From Anodontia alba (taxonomy: Eukaryota > Mollusca > Bivalvia > Lucinida > Lucinidae), in the NCBI GenBank assembly GCA_964016985.1, contig OZ024826.1:5447552-5511551 (forward strand): a stretch of 64,000 nt of DNA, written 5' to 3'. The notes beneath the pieces were generated by a model. That model did not search any database and was not told the DNA's origin. It saw nothing but the letters and a program-made list of their open reading frames with translations. This document shows, in pieces, positions 33,723 through 45,224 of the stretch. Numbering within the stretch: position 1 is the first letter of the stretch; each line of letters opens with the position of its first letter. The translations under genes and the position numbers were made by a program.

Positions 33723-33913
33723 GTCCCAGTTGTTCAAAGCTAATGATGTCGTTAGTTAACGATTCGTTAAAATTTACATTGAGTGATACGCAAATGTGCT
33801 GAAATTTTTTCAGCAAAAAATATCAGAATATTGTATATTGAATCCGCTAAAACAGTTAACGAAATGACCCTTAATGAGCTCGTTAAGCTAACAATGCTTT
33901 GAACAACTGAGCC
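33723..33913. repeat. MITE family F between the two duplicate copies
   Basis: Left end GTCCCAGTTGTTCAAAGC and right end GCTTTGAACAACTGAGCC are inverted. Complete relatives at 53643 and 55918 have 3-bp CAG/CTG target duplications, the PIF/Harbinger pattern. Confidence 0.82.
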
Positions 33914-33965
33914 CAGATATTTATCTTTAGTGACAACTGGAAGTGTAAAAGATTCCCTAGCTTAC

Positions 33966-35333
33966 CATTAACATTCTGCTCTTTCTCAGATGTGGTTTCT
34001 ATATTTTTTGTATCTTCATACAATGGTCCAGTACAAGTTTTATTGGGTGTCTCTATTGTCTTATGGGGACTCTTCTGTGGACTATCTTTACTTTTTGTGG
34101 ATTTTGCAGGTAAATCCCCCACTCTAGCTTTCCTCTGATTTGAATCTTTTTGTGTGGGTTTTATACTTGAATCTTTCCACCTTCTGGTTTTCTTCTGATC
34201 TGACTCGTCATCTGAATTGGAAGTTATATGAGGCCTCTTGCGAGGGGATTGCTGAGCATGTCCCAGCAACATGTTATCAAAACTGTCATAATCAACATCT
34301 ATATCCACACGACCATCTTCAACATTATCAGTTGTTTTACCAGCATTGTCTTTTTCACTTGAATGTCTAGATCTCTGTTTGTCCTTCTTGTTGTTGTGTT
34401 TTATTGGTGATTTAGATTTTTTTATTTGACATTCATTGTGGTCATTATCATTATCAGTTGAGGTTTTACTTTCTATAGTGTCTGATTTTTGGTTTTCATT
34501 TGACTTTAGCTGTCTGCTCCTCAACCTATTTCTAGGATCAGTGGAGTCCAAGTTTATCAAGTTTTCGCCACTTTGAGTACTGCTAACCTCGTACAAAGAG
34601 TTTGAACTTCCTAAAAGACTCTGGCTGCCAATCTTTTGACTAGTTTCTTCAGTACTTTTATTCTTTTGTTTTTGTGGACTTCCTTTATTTTTACTTTGAG
34701 CATTTTCATTGACATTTCCACTACTTTTTGTTGCACTTCTCAGTGGCCTTCCACATTCAGATTTGTCACTTTCATTTTTGTGGAGGATTTTCTGCTCAGC
34801 TGTTATCGGAGAGTGCATGCTTTTCTGGTCATGTTTATCAATGTCTTGATCATGTACATTTCTTTTTCTGAGCCTTCTCTCACCCATACTACCATGTAGA
34901 TCATCTACTTTTTCTAAACCAGCTACCTGACGACTGTCAATAGAACCTTTGACTTTTTCATGAACAGAAACATCACTTTCTATACTGTGAGTGTTTTGTT
35001 TACTAACAACATTTTCATCATGGACACTATCCTGGGAATGAAAATATAAAGGTTTCTTTTTTGAAGGTATTTTGTCAGTAGATTCTTGGTTCTTAGAAGC
35101 AATGTGATCACTGGCAACTAGTGTAAAGTCTGGGGGTACAGTCTTGGACTCTTTTTCACCAGGGTTTGACATTGTACTGGGTAGAGTATTGTCTGATTTC
35201 TTTCTGGGAGACTGCCTTTCTGTTTTCTTGCTAGGAGAATGGTTTTCTGACTTCTTCCAAGGAGAATGGTTGACTGGTTTCTTCATTGGGGACTGTCTAT
35301 GTGTTCGCTTAGGTTTAAAAAGAGCTTCAACAG
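33966..35333 (-). CDS. TERF2IP: RAP1 homologue, long linker exon
   Basis: Acceptor TTATTTCTTTGCAG ends at 35334 and donor AATG|GTAAGCTAG starts at 33965. All 1368 bases (456 codons' worth) are open. The protein is hydrophilic, rich in Ser, Lys, Asp, Asn and Gln, with no stable fold expected. Residues 15-46 of the exon contain four SPxKK motifs (SPMKK, SPWKK, SPSKK, SPRKK) exactly 9 residues apart. More Ser-Pro-basic sites follow (SPQKQ, SPIK, SPRKRPH, SPQKSPHK). RAP1 proteins have a disordered region here, though a much shorter one in human. Such SPKK motifs can bind the DNA minor groove or be CDK sites. No repeats or stops disturb it, unlike its surroundings. Confidence 0.85.
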
Positions 35334-35503
35334 CTGCAAAGAAATAATATGACAGTGAATACAAAATATATCCAAATAGACAAATTATACAATTGCATGT
35401 CATCAGCTAGAACAATTTAATATGGATACCCATCAGTTTAACTGGTAATAAAACAAATCAAGGTTTAATTGGTTTAAAAACAATCAGAAATGGGTACACT
35501 ACA

Positions 35504-35527
35504 CACACACACACACACACACACACA
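35504..35527. repeat. (AC)n microsatellite
   Basis: A run of about 12 AC units inside the intron just upstream of the linker exon. Confidence 0.95.
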
Positions 35528-35861
35528 AATTCAGTGCTGTAAGGTTTAGTCAGAAAGTATGTGAAACGAGAATAAATAAACACCAGAATCAGATCCTTAA
35601 CTCTCTGTTTCTCAAAAGAAATATATTAGATACCCAACTAATTCTTTACTAAATCTTATAAAATCATTAGCGATAAGGACAAGATACCATCGCAATCAAT
35701 CATAGTGAAAAAATTCAATTGTCTGAAAATTAACACTATATTAATCTAATGATACAAATACATATGAATAATTAAAGAATCTATCCTTGACACAAACCAT
35801 ACTTATAGCTGATTATGGTAATGATTGTGTCAGAATGGGTTGCTATCCTGTCAACTATAAA
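35528..35861. other. No gene recognised
   Basis: AT-rich intron sequence; nothing supportable. Confidence 0.45.
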
Positions 35862-37590
35862 ACAAGAGCTCTGCCAGAATGCAAGTAATAAGATGTAGCA
35901 CATATACTGAACAATGTACAATTCACTGCTTCACTGCTCTGGATGTAAACTGTAAGGGGAGATTGTTGGAAACCAAAAATTTACCAAAATTTTCAAAAGG
36001 GCATAACTTTGCAAATATTTGGTGGACTGAAATCTAATAATACTATTCACTCCTCCACATCATGATGCTTGTTTGTGTTGAGGTTTTACGGCCCAGTCAA
36101 CCCAATGGGGTCATGTCAAGCGCGGTCAGTTTACCCAACCACACATTTACTGGGCAGGCTTAGTCCTCTAAGCAGTTAACCAGTATTGTGCGCATTCTTT
36201 CGCCATAAACTGACAACTGCCCTTTTTGAATCAGCGGAAGGGAGAGAATGATCATAGAAAATATTTCATTATCAATCTCTAAGAAAGAATGTTGCCGACC
36301 TTGGCGGGGGTTGAACCCGCGACCTCCTGGTCTCCAGTTAGACGGCGCATCCAACTGAGCCACTTAGGCCGGCACAATATGGTGCAATTATTTACAAAGT
36401 TTCAGCTTGATTGGGTGTAAATTATAGGAGGAATTAGCCAGACACCAAAAGTTTATAGAAATTTTCAAAGGGGCAGAGCTTTGCTGGAATTTGGTGTACT
36501 GTAACCTGGAAATAATATGCTCTGCTCTACACCATTCTAAAATCTAAATCAAGTTTCAGCTTGAACGAATGTAAACTGTAGGAAGAGTTAGCCGTAAACA
36601 AAAATTTACAGAATTTTTCAATGGGGCATAGCTCTAATATTTGGTGGACTGTAACCTTCAAACAATATGTGCTGTTCCACATCATGGTCTAACTATAAAT
36701 CAAATTTCAGCTTGATCAAATGTAATCTGTAGGAGGAGTTGGCTGGAAACAAAGTTTACAGAAATTTTCAAAGAGGCATAACTCTGCTTATATTTGATAT
36801 TTGATGGATTGTAACCTTGAACACATTTGCACTGTACTGCTACACATCATGGTGTAACTATAAATCAAGTTTCAGCTTGATCAGACATAAACTGCAGGAG
36901 TTAGCTGGAAACAAAAAGTTTACAGAAATTTTCAAAGGGACAAAACTCTACAAATATTTGGTGGACTGTAACCTAGAAACAATACGCACTGCTCCACATC
37001 ATGGTATAACGTTAGATAAATTTCAGCTTGATCGGATGTAAACTGTCAGCTGGAAATGAAAAGTTTACAAAATTTTCAAAGGGGCATAACTCTGCTAATA
37101 TTTGGTCAACTGCAACCTAGAAACAATATACGCTGCTCCACATCATGGTCCAACTATAAACCAAGTTTCAGCTTGATCAGACGTAAACTGTAGGAGGAGT
37201 TAGCCAAAACGAAAAGTTACAGAAATTTTAAAAGGGGCATAAATCTGCTAGTATTTGATGGGCTGAACCGCAAAACAATATGCTCTGCTCCACATTATGT
37301 TCTGACCATAAATCAAGTTTCATCTCGATCAGATGTAAACTGAAGGAGGATTTAGCCAGAAATGAAAAGTTTACAGAAATTTTTAAAGGGGCATAACTCT
37401 GTTGATATTTGGTGGACTGTAACCCCGTAACAATATGCATCACTCCACATCATCGTCTAACTAAAAATCAAGTTTCAGCTTGATCGGATGTAAACTGTAG
37501 GAGAAGTTAGCCAGAAATGAAAAAGTTTACGGACAGACAGATGGATGTAACATAATAAGTCCTGTTTTCAAATGGGCCAACAATAATCTA
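35862..37590 (+). mobile_element. Element D4 (copy 2), interrupted by a SINE
   Basis: Left end ACAAGAGCTCTGCCAGAATG and array landmarks GCATAACTCTGCTAATATTT, GGACTGTAACC and TCAGCTTGATCGGATGTAAA match D4 copy 1. The right end is TTTACGGACAGACAGATGGA, then AAGTCCTGTTTTCAAATGGGC. Confidence 0.75.
36069..36373 (-). mobile_element. tRNA-derived SINE, same family as 14940, inside a D4 array
   Basis: Minus-strand head GCCGGCCTAAGTGGCTCAGT and B box GGTTCAACCCC are intact in outline; the body matches the other copies. It splits a D4 unit between CTCCACATCATG and ATATGGTGCAA, so the D4 copy is older. Confidence 0.85.
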
Positions 37591-37787
37591 ATAGTGAACT
37601 CATTCATGACCATAAGAAAATTAAAACTTATACAATAAACAAAGCAAGCAACTGGCTATGTTAAGTAAAACCTAATTGTAATCTAGGTTGATATAATCTG
37701 AAAGATAATGACATAGCTCCAGCTAAGAGTGGGTATCTTCTAGCATACTCTTGTTCGTCTGTCATTACTGACAATGACCAATCCTAA
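37591..37787. other. No gene; B1 end fragment
   Basis: GACATAGCTCCAGCTAAGAG at about 37710 resembles a B1 terminus. Otherwise unassigned sequence up to the LINE 3' end. Confidence 0.45.
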
Positions 37788-40440
37788 TCAACTGTGTGAT
37801 GTGTCAATATTTGTGTGTTCTAAGATGGCTGATGAGACCAATCTTAGCTCTAAACTGCCTGTTGCAGATAGAACAAGAGAGGTCTGAGGAAGAAAGCTCT
37901 GTTCGTGATGTCTTAGCTCTGGCTTTCCACTGTGCACATTTCTGCTCAGCTTCGCTGATTCTTTTTGCTTTGTATTCACCAGCTCCCCTTTTTTTGAGGC
38001 CTCGCCACTTTGTACGATCTTGTGCAATTTGTTCCCATGACTCAGTTGGTATGTTGAAGACTTTAAGGGAGGCTTTGAGGGTGTCCTTGTATCGCTTCTT
38101 CTGACCACCATGGGAGCGTTTTCCTACTTGAAGTTCTTCATAGAGGATTTTCTTTGGCAAACGTTCATCAGGCATTCTGGTAACATGGCCTGTCCATCTT
38201 AACTGCCAATTTCAGAAGAGTATGTATACTCTGCATCCCTGCCCTTTTCAGGACTTCTGTGTCTGGAATCCTGTCTTGCCACTTGATCTTTAGAAGTTTT
38301 CTAAGACAGCTTGTATGGAAGTGGTTCAGTGTTTTGGCATGCCGTTGGTAAACTGTCCAAGTTTTGCATGCGTATAATAGTGTTGGCAGCACTACCGATC
38401 TATATACTTTCAGCTTTGTGTCAAGTCTGATTCCACTTCGGTCCCAAATACTTCCACGTAGCCGGCCATATGCTGCACTAGCTTTGGCAATTGTAGCATT
38501 GACTTCCTCATCAATGAGCACAACTCTAGACAATGTGCTTCCAAGGTAGGTGATTTTGTCTACCACTTGCAGTCGACCTTTCACTGTGATGGTAGGCTCC
38601 TTGTAAGGATTTCCAGGTGCTGATTGATATACTACCTCAGTCTTTTTGATGCTGCTTGTAAGATAATAGCTGTCACATGAATCAGATACTTGACCCACAC
38701 CTTTTTGCATTTTCTCTTCTGTTGGAGCACCCTTTGCCATGTCATCAGCAAGGAGGAACTCGTCTAGTTCCTCTGTCTGCACCTTAGATTTAGCTTGCAA
38801 CCTTCTTAGGTTGAAAAGTTTCCCATCAAAGCGATACCTAATAGGTATACCAGTGTCACCATCCTGGAAAGCATCTGTAAGCATGGCAGAAAACATCATG
38901 CTGAACAGTGTTGAAGCTAGTACACAGCCTTGCTTAACTCCATTTGTCACAGGAAATGGATCAGAAAACTCCCCATCATTTTGGACCCTTGCAAGCATAC
39001 CATCATGGAACTGCCGCACCACTGCAATGAATTTGGCAGGACAACCAAACTTTGCCATAATTTTTCAAAGTCCCTCACGACTGACTGTGTCAAATGCTTT
39101 GGTAAGGTCGACAAAGGTCATGTAGAGGTCCACATTCTGTTCCTGGCATTTTTCTTGAAGCTGTCGTGCTGTGAAGATCATGTCTGTTGTCCGTCTGTTT
39201 TTCCTGAATCCACACTGGCTTTCTGGAAGAAGCCCTGACTGTTCCAGGTGTTCATTCAATCGGTTGAGTAGGACCCTAGCAAGAATCTTCCCAGCAGTTG
39301 ACAATAAAGAGATGCCTCGATGATTGTCATAGACTTGAGGATTCCCTTTCCTTTTGAACAGGTGGATAATTGTTGCATTCTTGAATTCTTGAGGGATGGC
39401 TTCTTTCCTCCACATAATTTGAAATAACTCTGTCAGTTTCTCTGCAACTGGAGGACCTCCTGCTTTGTAGATCTCTGTAGGTATTGCATCTGATCCTGGA
39501 GCCTTGCCAGATGACAGGAGTTTTATTGCTTTCACTGTTTCCGAGACAGTTGGGAGCTCATCAAGCAACGGATTAGATTCCACCTGTGATAGTCTGTTGA
39601 TAGCTTCATCACTGATAGATGATGGCCGATCTTTTCAAGATAGCTTCTTTATCAGTCAGAAGACTAGTTCCATCTGCACTAAGGAGTGGGGTGGTTCCTG
39701 AGCTCTGGGGACCATATATTGTCTTGAGTGCATCAAAGAACTTTTTCATGTCCTTTCTGTCTGCAAAGGACTGGATTTCATCAGCCTTTTTTCTCAGCCA
39801 GGAGTCTTGCATGTCTCGGAGCCTCGTCTGAACTGTCTTGCATATGTTTGAATAGGCAGTCTTGTTAGATACTGAGCTGGTATTTCTGAGGTAAGCCTTG
39901 TGTTTTTGGTGTTTCTCTTCAAGGAGTCCCTCAATTTCTTTGTCATTCTCATCAAACCAATCTTGGTGTTTGCGAGATACTGGTCCTAGGGAATCCATTG
40001 CTGAAGAGTGAACAGTGTCTCTGAAGACCGTCCAGCTTTCATCTACATCTGAACTGTGTTCCAGTGCATCTAAATGGCTGCAGAGATTGTTGACGAATGC
40101 TTGCCTCTTGCTGTCTTGTTTCAGCTTGGAGACATCTAATTTCTTTGACACCTTCTTGCTTTGTGGTCGTCGTACAGGCTGAATGTGCAGGTTGAGTTTG
40201 CGGACAACAAGCCTGTGATCTGTCCAACAGTCTGCACCACACATAGTTTTAGTCACTCTGACATCCTGTCTGTCCTTCCTTCGCACTATGACATAGTCAA
40301 TGAGATGCCAGTGTTTGGAGCGAGGGTTCCCGCGCTGCTTCTGTGCATCCACGTTGTCTTTCTGCGAGTTGGTAGACGGAAGACTGTGTTGGTGATCAGT
40401 AATTCATGCTCTACACATTAGTCCATTGCTGTTGCACTTC
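37788..40440 (-). mobile_element. 5'-truncated non-LTR retrotransposon (LINE)
   Basis: The minus strand holds, in order, the end of an endonuclease domain, a reverse transcriptase and a C-terminal zinc finger. Loss of the 5' part at about 40440, where the endonuclease frame fades, is the usual result of incomplete reverse transcription. The clade was not determined. Confidence 0.9.
37804..40430 (-). pseudogene. LINE endonuclease / reverse transcriptase polyprotein, broken
   Basis: HWHLIDYVIVRRKDRQDVRV and CWTDHRLVVRKL (40190-40330) are the end of an endonuclease/exonuclease/phosphatase-type domain. RT motifs follow: FVDLTKAFDTVSREGL (motif A), NGVKQGCVLASTLFS (motif B) and FLLADDMA (catalytic ADD). 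The C-terminus has a CSICNRQF...HLRTH C2H2 finger near 37812-37880. Breaks include a frame change near 39595, an in-frame TGA just after SREGL (about 39066) where a Trp codon would be expected, and a frame change near 38170 at RWTGHVTRMPDERL. Not able to encode a complete enzyme. Confidence 0.87.
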
Positions 40441-41028
40441 CCTACACCTTCGATCTTCAGATCTAGCATATCTACATTGTCTTTTAAGTGTGGTAAGGAC
40501 TTGTTTATGGCTATATTTCACTGTTTAATTGCACAACGGCGGTTCGGGCCTCAGACTCAATGATTGCCTCTTCGTAAAACTTTAACCAGTGGGTTGGGGC
40601 TTGACGATATGTCTTTGGCTGGGCCCGCCATGGTTCAACTATTGGCTTTCATTTACTCTGGCGCACAGTAGAATTAGCCATGATTACTCGTCTTTGTTTG
40701 TCATTGTGATTAATCTGATTTTTATGTTTTCGCTTTGATGCATTGACTGAAATGGAAGCATTTATGCGAACCAAATTTTTATGTATTTCTGAATAGAGCA
40801 TCGGGACCCAGGCTGAAGGTGGCCGGCTGTAAAAGAGCTTTAAACCCCCTGGTCATTTATTCTACTGACTGTTCTAAGGCGGAGGTCTTGGTGTTATTCT
40901 TACTCTTTGTAGCTTTGTGGTTCCCATACCGCTTCTGTTTTTTCTATATGTCCTGTGTGCTGCTAGCATTGTGGTTACTGTCTTCAATAACTGCCCATTT
41001 TGCTTTCTGTTTTACTAGTTGTGTTGTG
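40441..41028 (+). repeat. Unclassified repeat, present in partial duplicate around the SINE
   Basis: 40798-40900 (GCATCGGGACCCAGGCTGAA, AGCTTTAAACCCCCTGGT, TTCTACTGACTGTTCTAAGG) is repeated with changes at 41413-41530. The left 350 bases hold no recognised feature. The source element is unknown. Confidence 0.5.
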
Positions 41029-41331
41029 TTTGTGTTGAGGTTTTATGGCCCAGTCAACCCAATGGGAGTCATGTCGAGCGTGGTCAGTTTACCTAACCAC
41101 ACGTTTACTGGGCAGGCTTAGTCCTCTAAGCGGTTAACCAGTATTTTGCACATTCTTTCGCCAGAAACTGACAACTGCGCTTCTTGAATCAGCGGAAGGG
41201 AGAGAATGACCGTAGAAAATATTTCATGATCAATCTCCACAAAAGAATGTTGCCGACCTAGGCGGGGGTTGAACCCGCGACCTCCTGGTCTCCAGTCGGA
41301 TGGCGCATCCAACTGAGCCACCGAGGCCGGC
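41029..41331 (-). mobile_element. tRNA-derived SINE with perfect 12-bp target duplication
   Basis: AGTTGTGTTGTG is found at 41017-41028 and 41332-41343. The minus-strand head has GCCGGCCTCGGTGGCTCAGT and the B box GGTTCAACCCC. Perfect flanks suggest a fairly recent insertion. Confidence 0.92.
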
Positions 41332-41961
41332 AGTTGTGTTGTGATGCTAGCAGTTTGGTCACCTTCAACAGCTGCCTGGTTTGCTTTCTGTTTTACTAGT
41401 TATAATTAAGAGTAGCACTGGGACCTAGGGTGAAGTTAGTCAGCTGTAAAAGTGCTTTAAACCCCCGGTGGTTTATTCTACTGACTGTTTTAAGGCAGTG
41501 TCCCGGTGTTAGTCTTACTCTTTGTTGCTTTGACGTTTAATCTACAAGGCAATTTGGTTTAAGTCTTGCCTTGTGTTATTTTGTTCTTGTCTTTTTCAGT
41601 CCTTTTAGCATTGCGACTACCTTGCTTGGGGAAGAGACAGCAAATCTTAGTGCGTTTCGTACGTTTGTTCGATTTGCGCTTGTTTGGTTTTATCTGCTTC
41701 CTCCTCTTCTTGGTGTCTGAGAAGGACTGCGGCTTGTGATTGTGGCACTCCCTGGACTTTTCTCTTAGCTTTTATATGGTCTCTGACTACTTAATGTAAT
41801 TACAGTCCTTCTATCATATTTAAATTATCAGGTATGTGTGGAGAGGACATGTTTTCTGACTACATAAAAGGGAAAGTTAATATTCATGAAGACTGCATCT
41901 GAAATGAAAGACCTTACCAAACCATTCATTTTGAAGAACATTTCTTCAAGACTGAACCAAC
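41332..41961. repeat. Second part of the unclassified repeat; no gene
   Basis: 41413-41530 repeats the 40798-40900 sequence (GTGCTTTAAACCCCCGGTGG). The remainder to 41961 has no exon that I can support. Confidence 0.45.
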
Positions 41962-43255
41962 TAGAGGCTCAAGTGGGCCAGAATCGCTCACCTGGATTAG
42001 GCTGATCATCATACATGATATGTTACATTGTGCCATGGTGGCCATCTCTGCTATCAGATCAGATAGCGGTTAGCAATTTAGAATCTGATGTTGTTTGAAG
42101 AGTTTCAAGATTGCCACCATGGTTGCAATCTTGGGATATTAGAACTGAACAATTTAGCAATTTTGAATCTCCATGTCACCCGATGCTTCCCTTCAAGTTT
42201 CAGCACAATCTGATTTACTGTATCGGAGGAGATGTGGTTTGAAGAATTTCAAGATGGCTGCTATCTTGGACATAGAACAGAACAATTTTAGCAATGCCTC
42301 CCATCAAGTTTAGGCTCAATCAGACTTACCGTTCAGGAGCAGATGTGATTTGAAGATTTTCAAGATGGCTGCCATGGCAGCAATCTTTGATATCAGAATG
42401 GAGCCATTCAAGTAATTCTGAATCTCCATGCTGCCCGGATGCCTTCCACCAAGTTTACGCTCCATCCAACTTACTGTTCGGGAGCAGATAACAACTGAAG
42501 ACTTTCAAGATCGCCGCCATGGCTGCCATCATTGGAGATGTCTAAAATGTGAAACGTTACTGATGGACATACGGATGAGGGATGGACCACGGTCAACAGA
42601 CAAGGCATAAGCTCCAGGTGAGCTAACATTAGAAGATCTTCAAAATCCAAATGCCATATGCCTCCCACCAAGTTTTGGCTCAATCTGATTTACCATCAGG
42701 GAGCAGATGAGGTTTGAAGGTTTTCAAGATGTCAAGATATCGGACCAGAACAATTTCAGTAATTCTGAATCTCTATGCTGCTCCCGATGCCGCCAATCAA
42801 GTTTGGACTTAATCTGCATTACGCTTTGGAAAATGTCATTTGAAGAATTTCCAGATGGCCACCTTGGCGGCCATCTTAGACGTCCGAATGGAACGAATTT
42901 AGCAGTTCTGAATCTCCATGTCTCCCCAATGCATCTTACCAAGTTTCAGCTCAGTTGGATATACCGTTCAGGAGCAGATGTTGTTTCAAGATTTACAAGC
43001 TGGCCACCATAGCGGCCATCTTGAATATCAGAACGGAATGATTTAAGCCATTCTGAATCTCTTTGTTGCTCTGATGCTTCCCATCAAGTTTCAGCTCAAT
43101 CCGACTTATGATTTGGGAGATGTCATTTGAAGATTTATCGGAATGGAATGATTTTAACATTTCTAAACCTGCATGTGGCCCCAATGCCATCCATCAAGTT
43201 TGGGCTCAAACTGACTAAGGGCTTTGGAGCAGATGTGGAATATCAGGACCTGAAG
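41962..43255 (+). mobile_element. Element D5 (copy 2), array of GATGGCNGCCAT units
   Basis: Left end TAGAGGCTCAAGTGGGCCAG is followed by AATCGCTCACCTGG. Units carry TTTCAAGATGGCTGCCATGG and TTTCAGCTCAATC. A right-end-like GACAAGGCATAAGCTCCAGG plus TGAGCTAA occurs at about 42600-42627, yet similar units go on to 43255. So two elements may be joined here, or one has an internal duplicate of its end. Confidence 0.6.
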
Positions 43256-43551
43256 ACTGCACAATTGCTTTTATGAGCTTGCTTTCTTTGAATATTTAAT
43301 GAGAATTTATGACATGATAAAGCCCTAATTAAATGTGCAAAAGCTAAAAAAAAAATACTATTTGCAACAGTAATTTACCCTCTTTATGAATATAGCTTCT
43401 TCTCTGTGAGCTTATTGCTTTTGCTTGAAAATTGCATTTATCTGTAAGAAAGAAAATTTTTATTTAGTATTTTAAAATGTTTAATACCTTATTAAATATT
43501 CAAAATGGCAGCAACCATACAAACAGATGTGCAATCTTTAAACATCATTAA

Positions 43552-43757
43552 CCCTTGTCATGCTGAATGAATTAAGCTGCCAATCCCATTTCTAATTTTC
43601 AGCCAGTCAGATTACATTTTCCACATTGTTGATACAAATTCACATACTTATTGGCAAACAGTGTAGATCCAGATCAGTTGGCTTCTTCAGAAGCCAACTG
43701 ATCTGGATCTACACTGTTTGCAAAGGCAGGGTATATCCAGGTTCAGCAGGACAAGGG
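43552..43757. repeat. MITE family C, complete, TTAA-flanked
   Basis: TTAA at 43548-43551 and 43758-43761 enclose CCCTTGTCATGCTGAA and TTCAGCAGGACAAGGG. The centre is a perfect hairpin of GATCCAGATCAGTTGGCTTC around TTCAGAAG. Confidence 0.9.
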
Positions 43758-43977
43758 TTAACTTTCTTACTTTTTATCCTATTTTGACAAAATTTGCATC
43801 AAGCTGCATGGTTTGCCAAGATCTTACATCTTCAATACCTCTCCACAATGTTGCCTTGCCCTTTAACAGGTAAAAAGTTAAGCACTAGTGGAAAAACAAA
43901 AATACTTCTCACTAAGGAAAAGAAAACATTTGTAGAAACAATTCTAACAGAATTAAATATACTGGTAGAATACCTAC

Positions 43978-44122
43978 AAAATTCTGGTTCTTTCTCTTTG
44001 TCAGTATTCCCTGTAAGCAGTGACACCCATCTTGCTGAGATATCATATTTATACTTCTGTATATTAGGAAGGATCACTTTTCTGTATCTGGTGTTCATCG
44101 ACTCTGCACTGTGAGCTGTCAC
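43978..44122 (-). CDS. TERF2IP: RAP1 homologue, exon for second half of Myb domain
   Basis: Acceptor ACACTTTACAG ends at 44123; the frame gives VTAHSAESMNTRYRKVILPN then IQKYKYDISARWVSLLTG and a Glu/Lys-rich tail. HSxxSMxxRYRKxILPxI is the recognition-helix part of the RAP1-type Myb. The 3' end is less sure. I chose TTTT|GTAGGTATT (43977) because it leaves one base, as the linker exon requires; AG|GTATTC four bases further on would break the frame. The start is phase 0, matching the 47068 donor. Confidence 0.8.
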
Positions 44123-44353
44123 CTGTAAAGTGTTTTGTTATATCATATTTACCACACTAAGATTTAGGACAGAAAGGCCTGAGCAAACTGTGTAGCCACA
44201 TATAAGATGCTCCTGAATGTGACATCTGAACATTGTCTACTGGTATACTGTTTACTGTTCATCCAGCATGTTTCAGTTACATGAAGTAGCAGTTTTAAAA
44301 ATGGACAACCAATTTTGGGGAGAAGTATAGTAAAGAGTTAAGGTGTCCAAATA

Positions 44354-44573
44354 CACTACAACCTCTTTATAACACGGTTTGTTATAACATGGTTTTGGAT
44401 GTAACACGGTTCAAAGATGGATCCCAAAAATGTATAGATTATATTGAAAAATGACCATAAATGGTCATTTTTCAATATAATCAATACATTTTTGTTTGGA
44501 TATAACAGGGTTGTTTAACTAACATGGTTTATGTTACGGACCCCAACAATAGTGTTATAAAGAGGTTGTGGTG
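44354..44573. repeat. MITE family A, complete, TA-flanked
   Basis: CACTACAACCTCTTTATAAC and GTTATAAAGAGGTTGTGGTG are inverted between TA at 44352-44353 and 44574-44575. Central palindrome ATGACCATAAATGGTCAT. Confidence 0.9.
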
Positions 44574-44689
44574 TATTGAGCGCAAAAATGCTAAAACAGG
44601 CCGCATCAAAGAAAAAATATGCCTTCAAGCATATGCCAAATGAGCAGTTTCAGGTCATCTTGTGTAATCATAGCTTCACATATGGATAT

Positions 44690-44875
44690 TTTTGCAACCA
44701 AAAGGTACTGACACTTTGCTTAAATTTCTTCACAAAAAAGATTTGTTTTGGCTTTTTATTAGAAGTGCCTTGCATAGGGGTTTCTAATTAGTACCAACAA
44801 CATATGTATTTGTGGAGAAAAAAAAGAAAATAATTAAACTGATATTCCCCCTTATCTGGAGCTGGTAATCTGCCC
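44690..44875. repeat. Palindromic MITE, family B1 (worn)
   Basis: GCTTTTTATTAGAAGTGCCT pairs with AGGGGTTTCTAATTAGTACC; the right end CTTATCTGGAGCTGG is one base from the family terminus. Confidence 0.65.
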
Positions 44876-44934
44876 TTTGCTATACATTGCTACATTCAGA
44901 GAAGATTCTTTGTAGAAAAAGAAGCACCATATTA

Positions 44935-45148
44935 ATCCTAAATATTGAGATACCTTAACTCCATAATATACTTGCCCTAAATTTTGAACAAGTCCATCTG
45001 ACTAACTACTGACGTGTCTAAAAACTGCTGAAATAAGTAGCAAACAGTCAAGACCCTGATCAGACACTGCACTCCATAGCATCTGATCTGGATCTGCACT
45101 GTTTGCTCAGGCTTGTCTGTCCCAATACTTAATTTTATTACGGTACTG
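44935..45148. repeat. MITE family E
   Basis: TAATCCTAAATATTGAGATA at the left and CTGTCCCAATACTTAATTTT at the right are the family ends. The interior has GATCAGACACTGCACTCCAT / GCATCTGATCTGGATCTGCA. Confidence 0.7.
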
Positions 45149-45224
45149 TATATACTTTAAATATTTTGGAACCTTAACTCCTCACAATACAAGAGGTGGT
45201 TAGAAAATATGAAGTTTTTACAGT

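Noticed and set aside
33552..33737. Minus-strand frame resembling the end of the RAP1 linker exon (QNVNGKLG)
   Set aside because: It is the second copy of the 62-65 bp duplication around a MITE; only 13 bases are exon-derived and the rest is intron and MITE.
34140..35347. Plus-strand frames opposite the RAP1 linker exon
   Set aside because: They are antisense shadows: the minus-strand exon is 456 codons long with matching splice sites and phase.
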